Shown here: positions 8,730-17,165 of the stretch, piece by piece
Numbering within the stretch: position 1 is the first letter of the stretch
Layout: every line of letters begins with the position of its first letter
Source of the DNA: Lachnospiraceae bacterium
GTDB lineage: Bacteria > Bacillota > Clostridia > Lachnospirales > Lachnospiraceae
Assembly (NCBI GenBank): GCA_021770345.1
Contig: JAETRD010000001.1
Coordinates: 310,001 to 374,000, forward strand
DNA: 64,000 bases
Reading direction: 5' to 3'
Notes under the pieces: generated by a model
Databases searched by the model: none
What the model saw: the letters and a program-made list of their open reading frames with translations, nothing else
What the model was told of the DNA's origin: nothing
Made by a program: the position numbers and the translations under genes

Positions 8730-10261
8730 TTCTTTTCTCCCCTTTTTCCCATACAGCTCAGTGCCGCCCAGCTCAGTGCATATGCTCCCAGGCCTGCCAT
8801 GCCTGTAAGGATAAGTTTGACGAACACCTGCGCCAGTTCGCCGGTAACGCCCGTATACAGCCTCTGTTTCATCTCCCACACCACAGCGGTCATCACCGCC
8901 GCCGCAATCACCGTCCGCAGCATCACCAGCCAGAACGTTTTGTCAAACAGTCCCGTCATTTTCTTCTTCGTCATCCAAATCATGTAGAGCAATGTCGTCA
9001 CCGTACAGGATATCACAGTCGCAAATGCAAGTCCCACATGTGCAAAACGCTTTAACAGCAAGATATCCAACAGGATATTGATCGCGATGCCGAATGCGGA
9101 AAAGATAATCGGACGTTTTGTATCTTTCATTGCGTAGAACGCCTTCTCAAAAATAATGCGATACGCGATCGGTATCGAACTGATCACATATACCTTAAGT
9201 GTCTGCGCCGTTATGATCACATTTTCCTCTCTGAATGCGCCCCTGTAAAACAGCAGTTCAATGATCGGCTCCGCAAGAATCGCAACCATCAAAACAACCG
9301 GAATGATCACCATACTCATAAGCGTAAGGCATTTACGAATGCTGTTTTTGCTCTCCTCAACCTTTCCCTCCGACAAATACTGTGACAGTTTCGGAAATAT
9401 CATTGTCGCTATCGGCCATGCGAGAACCGAATGCACCATCGTAGCAACCTTAAAGCCATAATCCAGCGACGTCACATAGCCTGCCGGAAGTCTCGATGCC
9501 ATATTCTTGTCCACAATATTATTAATCTCCGCCAGCATCTGTCCCGCAAAAATCGGCAGCACAACCCGCATTGTCTCTATCAGATAAGCGTCTCTGAAAT
9601 TCAGATACGGAACAAATCGGAATCCGCTCCTTGCCGCCTGTATCCAGAATATCGGGACAACCGCCGCATACGCCAGCACAATCGCTCCGGACATAACGAT
9701 ATAATTCTGTCCCTGCGCGGAAAACACGATTCCGAGCGCAATCATAATATTTACCGGAACCATAAACAGCGCTACCAGATAAAACCGATTGTTGGCCTGC
9801 AGATATCCCTGAAAGACATAAGAGATTCCCATAAATATAATTGATATGATACTGATCCGGCTAAGCCCGGCGGTAAGCGCAAACGCCTCTTCCGCAAATC
9901 CCGAAGCAAACAGATATACAAATTGCTCTTTGAATATCCAAAATATAAGAATAAATAAAACCGCCGCAATCGAAATCACATTGATCAGATTGCTTGTATA
10001 TTTATTGACCTCATGTTCCCCCTTCGCCCGCACATCATAGAACATGACGATATATGACGTGTACAGAGACGTCAGGACTCCTGTGAAGAGAACGGTCGGA
10101 ATCGCCGCCGCCACAAGATATGCATCGCTTACCGTACCGGCGCCATAGACATAAGAAAGCACGATATCCCTTGCAAATGCTGTGATTTTTACAAATATCG
10201 AGCATATTGCCAATATTACCGCCGTACCGGCAGCCCCCTTTTTCACTGTTGCACTATCCAT
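8723..10261 (-). CDS. Lipid-linked oligosaccharide flippase, MurJ/MVF family
   Basis: The 512-residue protein is hydrophobic throughout, with about 14 predicted membrane helices and MVF-family features such as FARDIVLSYVYGAG near residue 30 and a second-half repeat. MVF proteins move lipid-linked sugars across the membrane. In a glycan locus next to a polymerase and initiating transferase this is more likely a dedicated repeat-unit flippase than the housekeeping lipid II flippase. The ATG follows AGGGAATAAGATA. It overlaps the polymerase gene start. Confidence 0.85.
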   Translation of the reverse strand: MDSATVKKGAAGTAVILAICSIFVKITAFARDIVLSYVYGAGTVSDAYLVAAAIPTVLFTGVLTSLYTSYIVMFYDVRAKGEHEVNKYTSNLINVISIAAVLFILIFWIFKEQFVYLFASGFAEEAFALTAGLSRISIISIIFMGISYVFQGYLQANNRFYLVALFMVPVNIMIALGIVFSAQGQNYIVMSGAIVLAYAAVVPIFWIQAARSGFRFVPYLNFRDAYLIETMRVVLPIFAGQMLAEINNIVDKNMASRLPAGYVTSLDYGFKVATMVHSVLAWPIATMIFPKLSQYLSEGKVEESKNSIRKCLTLMSMVIIPVVLMVAILAEPIIELLFYRGAFREENVIITAQTLKVYVISSIPIAYRIIFEKAFYAMKDTKRPIIFSAFGIAINILLDILLLKRFAHVGLAFATVISCTVTTLLYMIWMTKKKMTGLFDKTFWLVMLRTVIAAAVMTAVVWEMKQRLYTGVTGELAQVFVKLILTGMAGLGAYALSWAALSCMGKRGEKKC

Positions 10262-10306
10262 TATCTTATTCCCTGTCTTCTCTCACGTCTGATTCACCGA
10301 AGTCTT

Positions 10307-11623
10307 TTATCTTATTTCCCGAATCAGCACAAACGCCTCCGCCGCATTCGCCCCGACTGTGGAACCGCGGTACCTGGCAAGCGCCTCGACCGCCTCTAAT
10401 GAGCGCGGATTCGGGAATTCTGCAACCTGCGTTGTAAAGTAACCAAGCGCTTTCTTTTTTGTTTCGATATAAGCGCCGATATCGCGGTACACGGTCGGTA
10501 TAAACGCATTGACCGTATTCGGAATATTCCATTCCGTCTCCGACAATGTCTCGTATGCATAAACCGCACGAATTTTCCGTGCGTTCTTCGGCCGCACCGC
10601 CACCATCGCCGCCTCGTTTACAAGCTGATGATCTTTCTGCATATCGCCGGCATGAGGGAGATACACTTCGTCCGGCTCCACCTCCGCGATCACATCCGCA
10701 ATACTCTGATTGAGCTTGTATCGCGGAACATTCTCAAGCATAACGGCCGGATATTCCAGGAAAAACGTTTTTGTAATCCCGAGAAACTCGTGCGCACGGA
10801 TCGTCTCCCCCCGCAGCTTATCTACAAGTTCTCCTGGAAACAGCGGCTCCTCCCCATGTGTCACCACACAGACATACACCTCGTTTCCCTCCGCAATATT
10901 CCGCGCCATCACTCCGCCGACTCCCAAAATCTCATCGTCGGCATGGGGCGCGATCACCAAAATTTTTTTCATGTTTTTATTCCCCCGCAGTTGTTCTTTA
11001 TACAGTCCGCCGGCATTCCAAAACCAGACGGCTCCCATTCCAAGTTTTTCCGGCGCAGTAAAATCCTTTCGCGGATTATCGCCTATATACACCATTTTCG
11101 AATATGGAATTCCCCATTTTTGTTGCATTTGTTCAAAAGCGAGCGGGCACGGCTTCCGGTATTGAATTCCCCCCAGCTCATCCGTTACGATAATATCGGT
11201 CGTATACGTTTCGAGTCCCAGCGCTTTTATCTTCGCCCGCTGCCCTTCCGGTCTCCCGTCTGTGATAATGCCCAGATACGATTTCTCCGCTTTTATTCTT
11301 TCCAGTATTTCTTTTACCTCCCGCGTCAACGTTATCGCAGGCTTATGAAAACGATATGCTTCCAGACAGCGCTGTTTTAATTCCCCGGAATAAATTCCCT
11401 CGTCCTCCAGCAGGCAGTCAATCGCATTTTTTCCGTCCGTAAAATAGCTCCATAGACGCTTCTCCGCCTGCGAAACAGTATTCAGCACCTTCGCGATCTC
11501 CCGATACCCGCTTCGGACATAATCGCTCTCCGGATATAAGGTGTCATCGAGATCAAAAATAACACCCTCATATTCTCCGATATATTCAAATATATCTGCC
11601 AACCGTGTCACTTTATTTATCAC
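10307..11623 (-). CDS. HAD phosphatase fused to PIG-L (LmbE-type) deacetylase
   Basis: The 438-residue protein joins two enzymes. Residues 18-215 form a HAD-superfamily hydrolase with the DLDDT nucleophile motif at 24-28 and GDNPRKD near 197. Residues 219-438 form a PIG-L/LmbE zinc deacetylase beginning MKKILVIAPHADDE, the family zinc motif. HAD enzymes remove phosphate and PIG-L enzymes remove N-acetyl groups from sugars, so it may process one sugar precursor in two steps. A Met at the junction could also serve as an internal start. The GTG at 11623 directly follows the stop of the ATP-grasp gene. ATP-grasp and HAD genes are often paired in capsule loci. Confidence 0.8.
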   Translation of the reverse strand: MINKVTRLADIFEYIGEYEGVIFDLDDTLYPESDYVRSGYREIAKVLNTVSQAEKRLWSYFTDGKNAIDCLLEDEGIYSGELKQRCLEAYRFHKPAITLTREVKEILERIKAEKSYLGIITDGRPEGQRAKIKALGLETYTTDIIVTDELGGIQYRKPCPLAFEQMQQKWGIPYSKMVYIGDNPRKDFTAPEKLGMGAVWFWNAGGLYKEQLRGNKNMKKILVIAPHADDEILGVGGVMARNIAEGNEVYVCVVTHGEEPLFPGELVDKLRGETIRAHEFLGITKTFFLEYPAVMLENVPRYKLNQSIADVIAEVEPDEVYLPHAGDMQKDHQLVNEAAMVAVRPKNARKIRAVYAYETLSETEWNIPNTVNAFIPTVYRDIGAYIETKKKALGYFTTQVAEFPNPRSLEAVEALARYRGSTVGANAAEAFVLIREIR

Positions 11624-12595
11624 TTATCTTTTTATCCCTTCCAGTATACATACACTCTGGTCAAATCTGCTGTAAACCGCCTTATCATTTGCAGCGTATT
11701 CCTGATATTGTAAATGCTCCCCGTTTAGAATGCGCAGAATTCCCTCCGCCGAATCCGCGCCTGCTTTTATTGACAGCGGCGCTCCTCCCCCAAAACGCGG
11801 ATTAATCTCTATATAGAAACATGTTCCGGTACCATTTTGTCTGATAAGCTGAACCGTGATCGCACCGCAAGGCCGAAACTTTTTGATTAATTGCCGCATC
11901 TGTGCAATCATCTCCTCATCCTGACAGATCTGCGTCTTCAACACCTCTCCGCTTCGGACTGCAAGGCGTTCTCTCGGAGTAATATAGACCGGATTCCCCT
12001 CATAGTCGCAGAAAATATCTACGGTATATTCCCGACCTTCAATATAAGGCTGAACGATATAATCTTTCACCCTGTGACTGTAATTTACAAGCTCCTCCTG
12101 ATTGTTTATCTTATAGGCATCGATGCTTGAGCTTCCGTTTAACGGCTTCATAAATGCCGGAAACCCCTGATTATACTTTTCTATATCATCGACCGTATGC
12201 GGCGCTTCCAGTCCGCACTCTGTAAAAAAGTCTTCCGTCTTTCGCTTATCACGGCAAACGCGCACCATCTCTGGCGCACTCACAAATACTTTTGTTCCCT
12301 GGCGTTCAAATCTCGCCTTATTTTCTGCCAGAATAAGCAAATCCGTATCTATCGTAGGAATCAGCGCATCAATCTGATGCCGTTTACAGATTTCCAACAG
12401 CTGCGGAATATATGCTTCATCGTCAATTCTGCACACTTTTATCCTGTGATCACAAAACTGCCCTGCCGGCGCCGTCTCCGAAACATCTGCGCCATATATC
12501 TCCAAATCAATCCGAATCCTCTGCGCCGCGGTACGGAATGCCTGAACCAATTCTACTCTGCGGCCGATGCTGGTAAATAATATTTTTTCTGCCAT
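11624..12595 (-). CDS. ATP-grasp ligase (carbamoyl-phosphate-synthase-like)
   Basis: The 323-residue protein begins ILFTSIGRRVELV, a Rossmann-type preATP-grasp segment common in surface polysaccharide loci, followed by an ATP-grasp domain with FMKPLNGSSS near residue 150 and the metal-binding EINPRFGGG near residue 270. ATP-grasp enzymes activate a carboxylate as acyl phosphate and couple it to an amine or thiol. It may attach an amino-acid-like group to a sugar; this is inference. I chose the ATG at 12595 behind GGAGG. In the nine-G or twelve-G phase of the upstream gene this ATG would overlap that gene's stop (TGATG). Confidence 0.75.
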   Translation of the reverse strand: MAEKILFTSIGRRVELVQAFRTAAQRIRIDLEIYGADVSETAPAGQFCDHRIKVCRIDDEAYIPQLLEICKRHQIDALIPTIDTDLLILAENKARFERQGTKVFVSAPEMVRVCRDKRKTEDFFTECGLEAPHTVDDIEKYNQGFPAFMKPLNGSSSIDAYKINNQEELVNYSHRVKDYIVQPYIEGREYTVDIFCDYEGNPVYITPRERLAVRSGEVLKTQICQDEEMIAQMRQLIKKFRPCGAITVQLIRQNGTGTCFYIEINPRFGGGAPLSIKAGADSAEGILRILNGEHLQYQEYAANDKAVYSRFDQSVCILEGIKR

Positions 12596-12706
12596 CACAG
12601 CCGCACCTCCATTTTAGAATTCTCGGACTTCCAAATATATCCGGCGCGAATGACGGTCCGGCAATTACGCTTCCGTGACAGCCGCCTCTCTGATATTACA
12701 AACCTT

Positions 12707-13375
12707 TTATACCCCCCCCCCGGAAAATTTTATGGGTTTTGCAGGACTTCCCACTGCGGTACACCATGCCGGTATTTCTTTTATCACAACCGAACCGGCT
12801 CCTATCACGGTATGCTCCCCAATCGGAACTCCCTGAATGATATGGCTTCCGGTTCCAAGTTCCGTCTCGTCTCCCACGCACACACAGCCCGAAATATTGA
12901 CGCTCGGGTACACCGTGACAAAATCCCCGAGCACCGCATCGTGTCCCACGGTACAGTCCAAATTGATAATATCGAAATCTCCCAGTGCAATATCCACCGT
13001 CAGGATATTTCCCGCACAGATTAAATTGCCCCGGCCCATCCGAATACGTTCCCCTATTTTTGCATCTGGATCTATCAGATTGGGGAAATATATATTCTCA
13101 TTCTGCTTTGCTTTCCCGACAAGCAATTTCCTCGTCTTTGCAGAGCCGACGGCACATGCCGCCGCAATCGGCTTTTCATAACGCATGAGATACTCCATAT
13201 TTCCAAGCACCGGCAGATCATCCACGATCGTTCCCGGCTCCACACCGTCGTCAATATACCCGAGAAGGTGCCATACGCATTCCCGTTTATTGATGCGCTC
13301 GATCAGCCACTGTATTTCTCTGCCGAATCCTCCCGCTCCGATGATTACAATATCCTGCATTTTCATTAATTCCAC
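12707..13375 (-). CDS. PglD-like sugar N-acetyltransferase, 3' end set by a G tract
   Basis: The 222-residue protein has an N-terminal Rossmann fold (VIIGAGGFGRE near residue 9) and a C-terminal left-handed beta helix with hexapeptide repeats, the PglD/NeuD architecture. PglD acetylates the 4-amino group of UDP-4-amino sugars to give UDP-di-N-acetylbacillosamine. The family normally ends soon after the AVGSPAKPI segment, as here. The frame then enters a ten-G tract and stops at once (GGGV then TAA). Nine or twelve G would add 38 codons ending at the next gene's start. The GTG at 13375 follows AGGAAAGG; the ATG at 13366 is an alternative start. The aminotransferase partner is at 15200-16387. 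Confidence 0.82.
   Translation of the reverse strand: MELMKMQDIVIIGAGGFGREIQWLIERINKRECVWHLLGYIDDGVEPGTIVDDLPVLGNMEYLMRYEKPIAAACAVGSAKTRKLLVGKAKQNENIYFPNLIDPDAKIGERIRMGRGNLICAGNILTVDIALGDFDIINLDCTVGHDAVLGDFVTVYPSVNISGCVCVGDETELGTGSHIIQGVPIGEHTVIGAGSVVIKEIPAWCTAVGSPAKPIKFSGGGV
12712..12721 (-). repeat. Poly-G tract (10 G on the coding strand) at the 3' end of the pglD-like gene
   Basis: Ten consecutive C on the plus strand. Ten G give a stop right after the tract. Nine G open 38 further codons to a TGA at 12595-12597 that overlaps the downstream ATG. Eleven G give a short IKGL tail. The enzyme core lies upstream of the tract in every phase. Confidence 0.93.
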
Positions 13376-13390
13376 AGCCCTTTCCTGTTT

Positions 13391-13816
13391 TTATAATTCT
13401 TCCTCCATACAAGTTGTCTGATACTTCAGCCTGCTTCCACACTTATCCTTGAATTTCCGAAAACTTACCTTTTTTATGTCATGTGTCCGCGCCTTGCTCT
13501 GTACAATCCGATAATGGTATTCATATCCCACAAGTTCTTCCCGGCATATTCTAGCCGCATTCTCAAGCTGCGGAATTGCCTCATCAATATTTCCTCCCTT
13601 AAGCTCTATAAAATATGCCCTGTGCAGTGTGTCATTCGTCAACAGAAAATCACAGCAGGTCTGCTGTTTTACCAATTTTTTATCCAGCTTATAGTGACGC
13701 ACCGCATATTCCTGTTTCAGATTAAGCGCCCGATGCTCCCTCCGCGTCCCCATATCACGCGAAACAATAATCTTCTGCCGATCTTCACAATCTGAATTTT
13801 CCGAGGTAAGCAGCAT
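13391..13816 (-). CDS. Small PD-(D/E)XK nuclease-like protein, partner of the adjacent ATPase
   Basis: The 141-residue protein contains CDFLLTND followed by AYFIELKGG, which matches the spacing of the D ... (D/E)xK catalytic core of restriction-endonuclease-like folds (Asp about residue 56, Glu-Leu-Lys about 71-73). I do not recognise a named family. The ATG follows AAGGAGAATTAACAG and lies 14 bases after the ATPase stop, so the two are one unit. Its A+T-rich codons differ from the flanking glycan genes. It could be the DNA- or RNA-cleaving effector of a defence-like pair, which is inference. Confidence 0.55.
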   Translation of the reverse strand: MLLTSENSDCEDRQKIIVSRDMGTRREHRALNLKQEYAVRHYKLDKKLVKQQTCCDFLLTNDTLHRAYFIELKGGNIDEAIPQLENAARICREELVGYEYHYRIVQSKARTHDIKKVSFRKFKDKCGSRLKYQTTCMEEEL

Positions 13817-13830
13817 TCTGTTAATTCTCC

Positions 13831-15147
13831 TTATTTATCATATTGTTCCTTTAAAGATACCATCCTGTCGTAATCTTCATTAATATCTTCCGATGCCCCA
13901 TCAATCACTTCATTTTCAATCGCTTCGAATTCCGTGTCCACACACTCTTTTGCATACCCGTTCCGGATAAAAAATGCAGATAATTCCGCGTACGCAACAC
14001 GCCGGTTTCGCGTAACGATCTTCTTTAGCTCCTGTTCCTGCACCATGCCCGCTATCTTATTTGCATATAAAAGATTATTAATGGTCCCCAAAACATATGG
14101 GCTATGCGTTGTAATGAGAATCTTGTTCTTTCCATCATTCTGTGAAAGCGCAATAAACTCCGTAATTAACTTCTGCGCATTCGGAAACAGATGAGACTCC
14201 GGCTCCTCTATGATAAAATACGAACTCCGATTATTCAGCAGATAGTAGAACAGTACATTGAGAATCCATAGAACCTCCTGCTGACCGGAGGATGCAAAGT
14301 TAATTTTAACATATCTGTCTTCTGATATCTGAAGCCGCTCTTCTCCGTTGATATTGCGATATTCTCCCTGAAGAATTGTTCTCATAAGCTGTGCCGCCCC
14401 ACCCAAAAGCTCCCTGTCTATTCTTGCATCCGTCGTCCGGAGCATATTTTTTATCATCTGCTCCGGGCCAAGTGTAAAACTGTTTTTCAGTTGAAGAATA
14501 CGCTCCAGATAATTCTGCGTACAATAATCGATGCTTCTCTTTTGCGTATCATCCATACTGCTGTATATATAATTCAGCTGTGTACTGAGCAGTGTAATCA
14601 TACTCCTGCCTGCCGGAATATACACAATCTCGGAATTTTCCCCAAAAAAACTTTCCACCCTTCTTCTCAATATCAGGAAATCATCATATACACTTCCGGA
14701 CCCCCCTTGCGGTGAACAAAGTTCTCCAACATCATCCAGAAAGTTTGAAAAATCCTCGCTGAAATCGATCCAAATATAATTTGAAGTCTTCTCATCTGAC
14801 TTCAGGGATAATTTAATAAAGGTATGTTCTTTATAATAATATTCCAGATACATAGAATTGTCCATGCACCACGTCGAACCGAATATCTGCAAAAAGTTAG
14901 ACCTTATTTCCCGTATCACTCGTTTTTTTAATGGCATTCTGAGTACATTGTCAAAAACCGGCTCCTCCAGCAAACACTGTCTGCGCAACAGCTGTATCAA
15001 CAAATTTCTGATATTGTTAAAGAAAAATATGCTCTTTGCAATTGTGCTCTTTCCCGAAGCCTGCACTCCGGTGAAAACCATAAAATTGTTCAGTTCCAGC
15101 TCACAATGCCTGATCGGTCCAAGCTGATTCATAATAAGTCTTTGCAT
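13831..15147 (-). CDS. AAA-family (OLD/ABC-like) ATPase of a two-gene defence-like pair
   Basis: The 438-residue protein starts with an SMC/RecF-like N-terminus (LGPIRHCELELNNFMVFTG), a Walker A GVQASGKST near residue 30, an ABC-type signature region FASSGQQE near residue 285 and Walker B SYFIIEEPESHLF near residue 310, then an ITTHSPY switch. This is the AAA_15/AAA_21 group found in OLD, Septu, PARIS and similar anti-phage systems. There is no TOPRIM domain, so the adjacent small nuclease-like protein may supply catalysis. The ATG at 15147 follows AAGAAGGAG; the start at 15177 is less likely. The pair sits between the pglE- and pglD-like genes and is more A+T-rich than they are, a sign of insertion. 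Confidence 0.75.
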   Translation of the reverse strand: MQRLIMNQLGPIRHCELELNNFMVFTGVQASGKSTIAKSIFFFNNIRNLLIQLLRRQCLLEEPVFDNVLRMPLKKRVIREIRSNFLQIFGSTWCMDNSMYLEYYYKEHTFIKLSLKSDEKTSNYIWIDFSEDFSNFLDDVGELCSPQGGSGSVYDDFLILRRRVESFFGENSEIVYIPAGRSMITLLSTQLNYIYSSMDDTQKRSIDYCTQNYLERILQLKNSFTLGPEQMIKNMLRTTDARIDRELLGGAAQLMRTILQGEYRNINGEERLQISEDRYVKINFASSGQQEVLWILNVLFYYLLNNRSSYFIIEEPESHLFPNAQKLITEFIALSQNDGKNKILITTHSPYVLGTINNLLYANKIAGMVQEQELKKIVTRNRRVAYAELSAFFIRNGYAKECVDTEFEAIENEVIDGASEDINEDYDRMVSLKEQYDK

Positions 15148-15199
15148 ATGCTTCTCCTTCTTAGACTTTTGTGTCACGCACTGCCTCGCCTGATGCCAT

Positions 15200-16387
15200 C
15201 TATACCGAAAACAACCCCCTCACAATCCCACAGACTCTCTCCAAATCCGCATCCGTCATCTTCGTATCGCTCGGCATGCAGACGCCCCGGCCAAAAAGCG
15301 TGCCGGCCACGCTGTTATCCGCCCCGTTCTCCGCATCCACCACATGCAGTTCTTCCGTCTCCGAGACAAAGTCACAGTCCGCAAATACCGGCTGTAAGTG
15401 CAGCGGCTTCCAGACCGGCCGGCTCTCTATATCGTCTTCCTCAAGCGCTGTCATAATGTCTGTCGGCCGCACGGAACAGTCGTCAGCCAGCTGAATCGCC
15501 GTCAGCCAGCAGTTGCTGTGAGTATCCTCACCGAGCGGCATCAGCGCAAGCCCGGGCAAGTCTCCGAGATGCTCCCGGTAATATTCATAAATATACCGTT
15601 TCTTCTCCACACGCGCATCGAGCACCTTAAGCTGCCCGCGGCCGATTCCGGCCACAATGTTGCTCATGCGGTAATTATAACCGATTTCCTCGTGCTGATA
15701 CCATTTTGCCGGCTCTCTTGCCTGTGTCGCCCAGAAAAGTACCTTTTTCGCCCGCTCCCTCGCATCCGGCGTATTAAACAGCAGCATCCCACCGCCCGAC
15801 GTCGTGATAATTTTATTTCCGTTAAAGCTGATGATCCCATAATCGCCGAAGGTTCCCGTGTACTTCCCCTGATAAGTCGTTCCCAGGCTCTCCGCAGCAT
15901 CCTCAATCAGCGGTACCCCGTACCTTTTACAGAGCGCTGCTATTTCTTCTATATGCGCGCACAGGCCGTACAAATGCACAACAATTACCGCTCTCGGCAT
16001 CTGTCCCAGCTTCTCATATTTCTCAAATGCCAGCGCAAGTGCCGCGGGACTCATATCCCATGTTGCCTCCTCGCTGTCGATAAAAACCGGAATCCCGCCC
16101 TCGTAGGTAATCGGGTTGGCCGTCGCGGAAAATGTCAGTGACTGGCAAAATACATAATCCCCCTGCCGGATACCGACGGACTTTAATGCCATGTGAATCG
16201 CCGCCGTTCCCGCCGACAATGCCACTGCGGCTTTCGCTCCAAGCTTTTCCGTCATCTCCCGCTCAAACTCCGTGACGTTCTTCCCCAGCGGCGCGATCCA
16301 GTTTGTGTCAAACGCTTCTTTTATATAGTCCCGTTCGTATCCTTCCTCACTCATATGAGGGGATGCGAGAAAAATATGTTCTTTCAT
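15200..16387 (-). CDS. PLP-dependent sugar aminotransferase (PglE/EpsN, DegT family)
   Basis: The 395-residue protein has the DegT/DnrJ/EryC1 fold with SAGTAAIHMALK near residue 60 and the PLP-lysine region SFNGNKIITTSGGG near residue 190. This subgroup transfers an amino group from glutamate to UDP-4-keto-6-deoxy-GlcNAc, the product of PglF-type dehydratases such as the one at 18200-20077, giving the UDP-4-amino sugar. The PglD-like gene in the same operon and the formyltransferase at 17162 both act on such amines. The ATG at 16387 follows AGAGGCTGTGGGAT; the track start at 16453 lies in the promoter region and is rejected. It is the first gene of the leftward operon. Confidence 0.88.
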   Translation of the reverse strand: MKEHIFLASPHMSEEGYERDYIKEAFDTNWIAPLGKNVTEFEREMTEKLGAKAAVALSAGTAAIHMALKSVGIRQGDYVFCQSLTFSATANPITYEGGIPVFIDSEEATWDMSPAALALAFEKYEKLGQMPRAVIVVHLYGLCAHIEEIAALCKRYGVPLIEDAAESLGTTYQGKYTGTFGDYGIISFNGNKIITTSGGGMLLFNTPDARERAKKVLFWATQAREPAKWYQHEEIGYNYRMSNIVAGIGRGQLKVLDARVEKKRYIYEYYREHLGDLPGLALMPLGEDTHSNCWLTAIQLADDCSVRPTDIMTALEEDDIESRPVWKPLHLQPVFADCDFVSETEELHVVDAENGADNSVAGTLFGRGVCMPSDTKMTDADLERVCGIVRGLFSV

Positions 16388-16443
16388 ATCCCACAGCCTC
16401 TTTTCTATTCTATCTGTACAATTTGTGTGATTAATTCCGTAAC

Positions 16444-16472
16444 ATTGTAACACACCATACCTGTTTCTGCAA
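16444..16472 (-). promoter_or_regulatory. Predicted promoter of the leftward pglE-to-neuA operon
   Basis: On the minus strand TTGCAG (16467-16472) and TACAAT (16444-16449) are separated by 17 bases, 56 bases before the aminotransferase ATG. It is back to back with the rightward promoter, the two -35 boxes being 12 bases apart. Confidence 0.6.
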
Positions 16473-16484
16473 TCTTTCTACTAT

Positions 16485-16512
16485 TTGCAATTCCTCAAAA
16501 ATATAGTATAAT
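16485..16512 (+). promoter_or_regulatory. Predicted promoter of the rightward pglC-formyltransferase operon
   Basis: TTGCAA (16485-16490) and a perfect TATAAT (16507-16512) are separated by 16 bases. AGGAG precedes the ATG at 16548. Confidence 0.7.
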
Positions 16513-16547
16513 AAAAAATAATTTGTGATTTATGATAGGAGCCGAAA

Positions 16548-17165
16548 ATGCGTAGCAGGAAAAAAAAGATAAAAAAAATACAACTTGCAATAAAAAGAGG
16601 TTTTGATATTGCCGTAAGTACACTGGGACTCATCATTCTGTCTCCCGTACTGTTAGTCACCGCCGTTCTGATTAAAATAACGATGCCCGGAAAGGTCTTT
16701 TTCAAGCAGGAAAGAGTCGGCAAGAATAAAAAAATCTTTCATATCCTGAAATTCAGAACGATGAAAGAGGATAAAAAAGCGGAGCAGACGCATGACTTTT
16801 CCAAAGATTCAGAACGAATGACAAAAACCGGCAACATTTTAAGAAGACTGAAAATAGACGAACTCCCCCAATTGCTGAATGTACTTGCGGGAGATATGAG
16901 TCTGGTCGGTCCAAGACCCACCGTCATCGAGCAGGTACGGAATTATAACAAGTTCCAGCTCCGCAGGCTTAAGATGCGGCCCGGAATGACAGGCCTTGCG
17001 CAGGTAAACGGAAATACCGCATTAGACTGGGACGAAAGAATCGTATTTGACGTTAAATATGTGGAAAATTTTTCTCTCTGGATGGATCTGATGATTTTAT
17101 TAAAAACAGTTCTGGTCGTAATCTGCGGAGAACAAAAATTCAAAAAGGAGTGTAAAAAACATTGA
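16548..17165 (+). CDS. PglC-type initiating phosphoglycosyltransferase
   Basis: The 205-residue protein is a minimal monotopic phosphoglycosyltransferase: a basic N-terminus, one hydrophobic re-entrant helix (about residues 22-45), the KFRTM segment, the catalytic Asp-Glu in DELPQLLNV (about 104) and LVGPRPT. These enzymes move a sugar-1-phosphate from UDP-sugar onto undecaprenyl phosphate to begin repeat-unit synthesis. The short form without an N-terminal membrane domain, together with PglF-, PglE- and PglD-like genes, points to a bacillosamine-type first sugar. It is distinct from the WbaP-like enzyme at 44823, so the window holds two initiating enzymes. Confidence 0.88.
   Translation: MRSRKKKIKKIQLAIKRGFDIAVSTLGLIILSPVLLVTAVLIKITMPGKVFFKQERVGKNKKIFHILKFRTMKEDKKAEQTHDFSKDSERMTKTGNILRRLKIDELPQLLNVLAGDMSLVGPRPTVIEQVRNYNKFQLRRLKMRPGMTGLAQVNGNTALDWDERIVFDVKYVENFSLWMDLMILLKTVLVVICGEQKFKKECKKH

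Noticed and set aside
12696-12881. Alternative minus frame ending in GGGIKGL at the pglD tract
   Set aside because: It starts within the acetyltransferase domain in a different frame. Only its last codons matter, as the eleven-G phase of the real gene.
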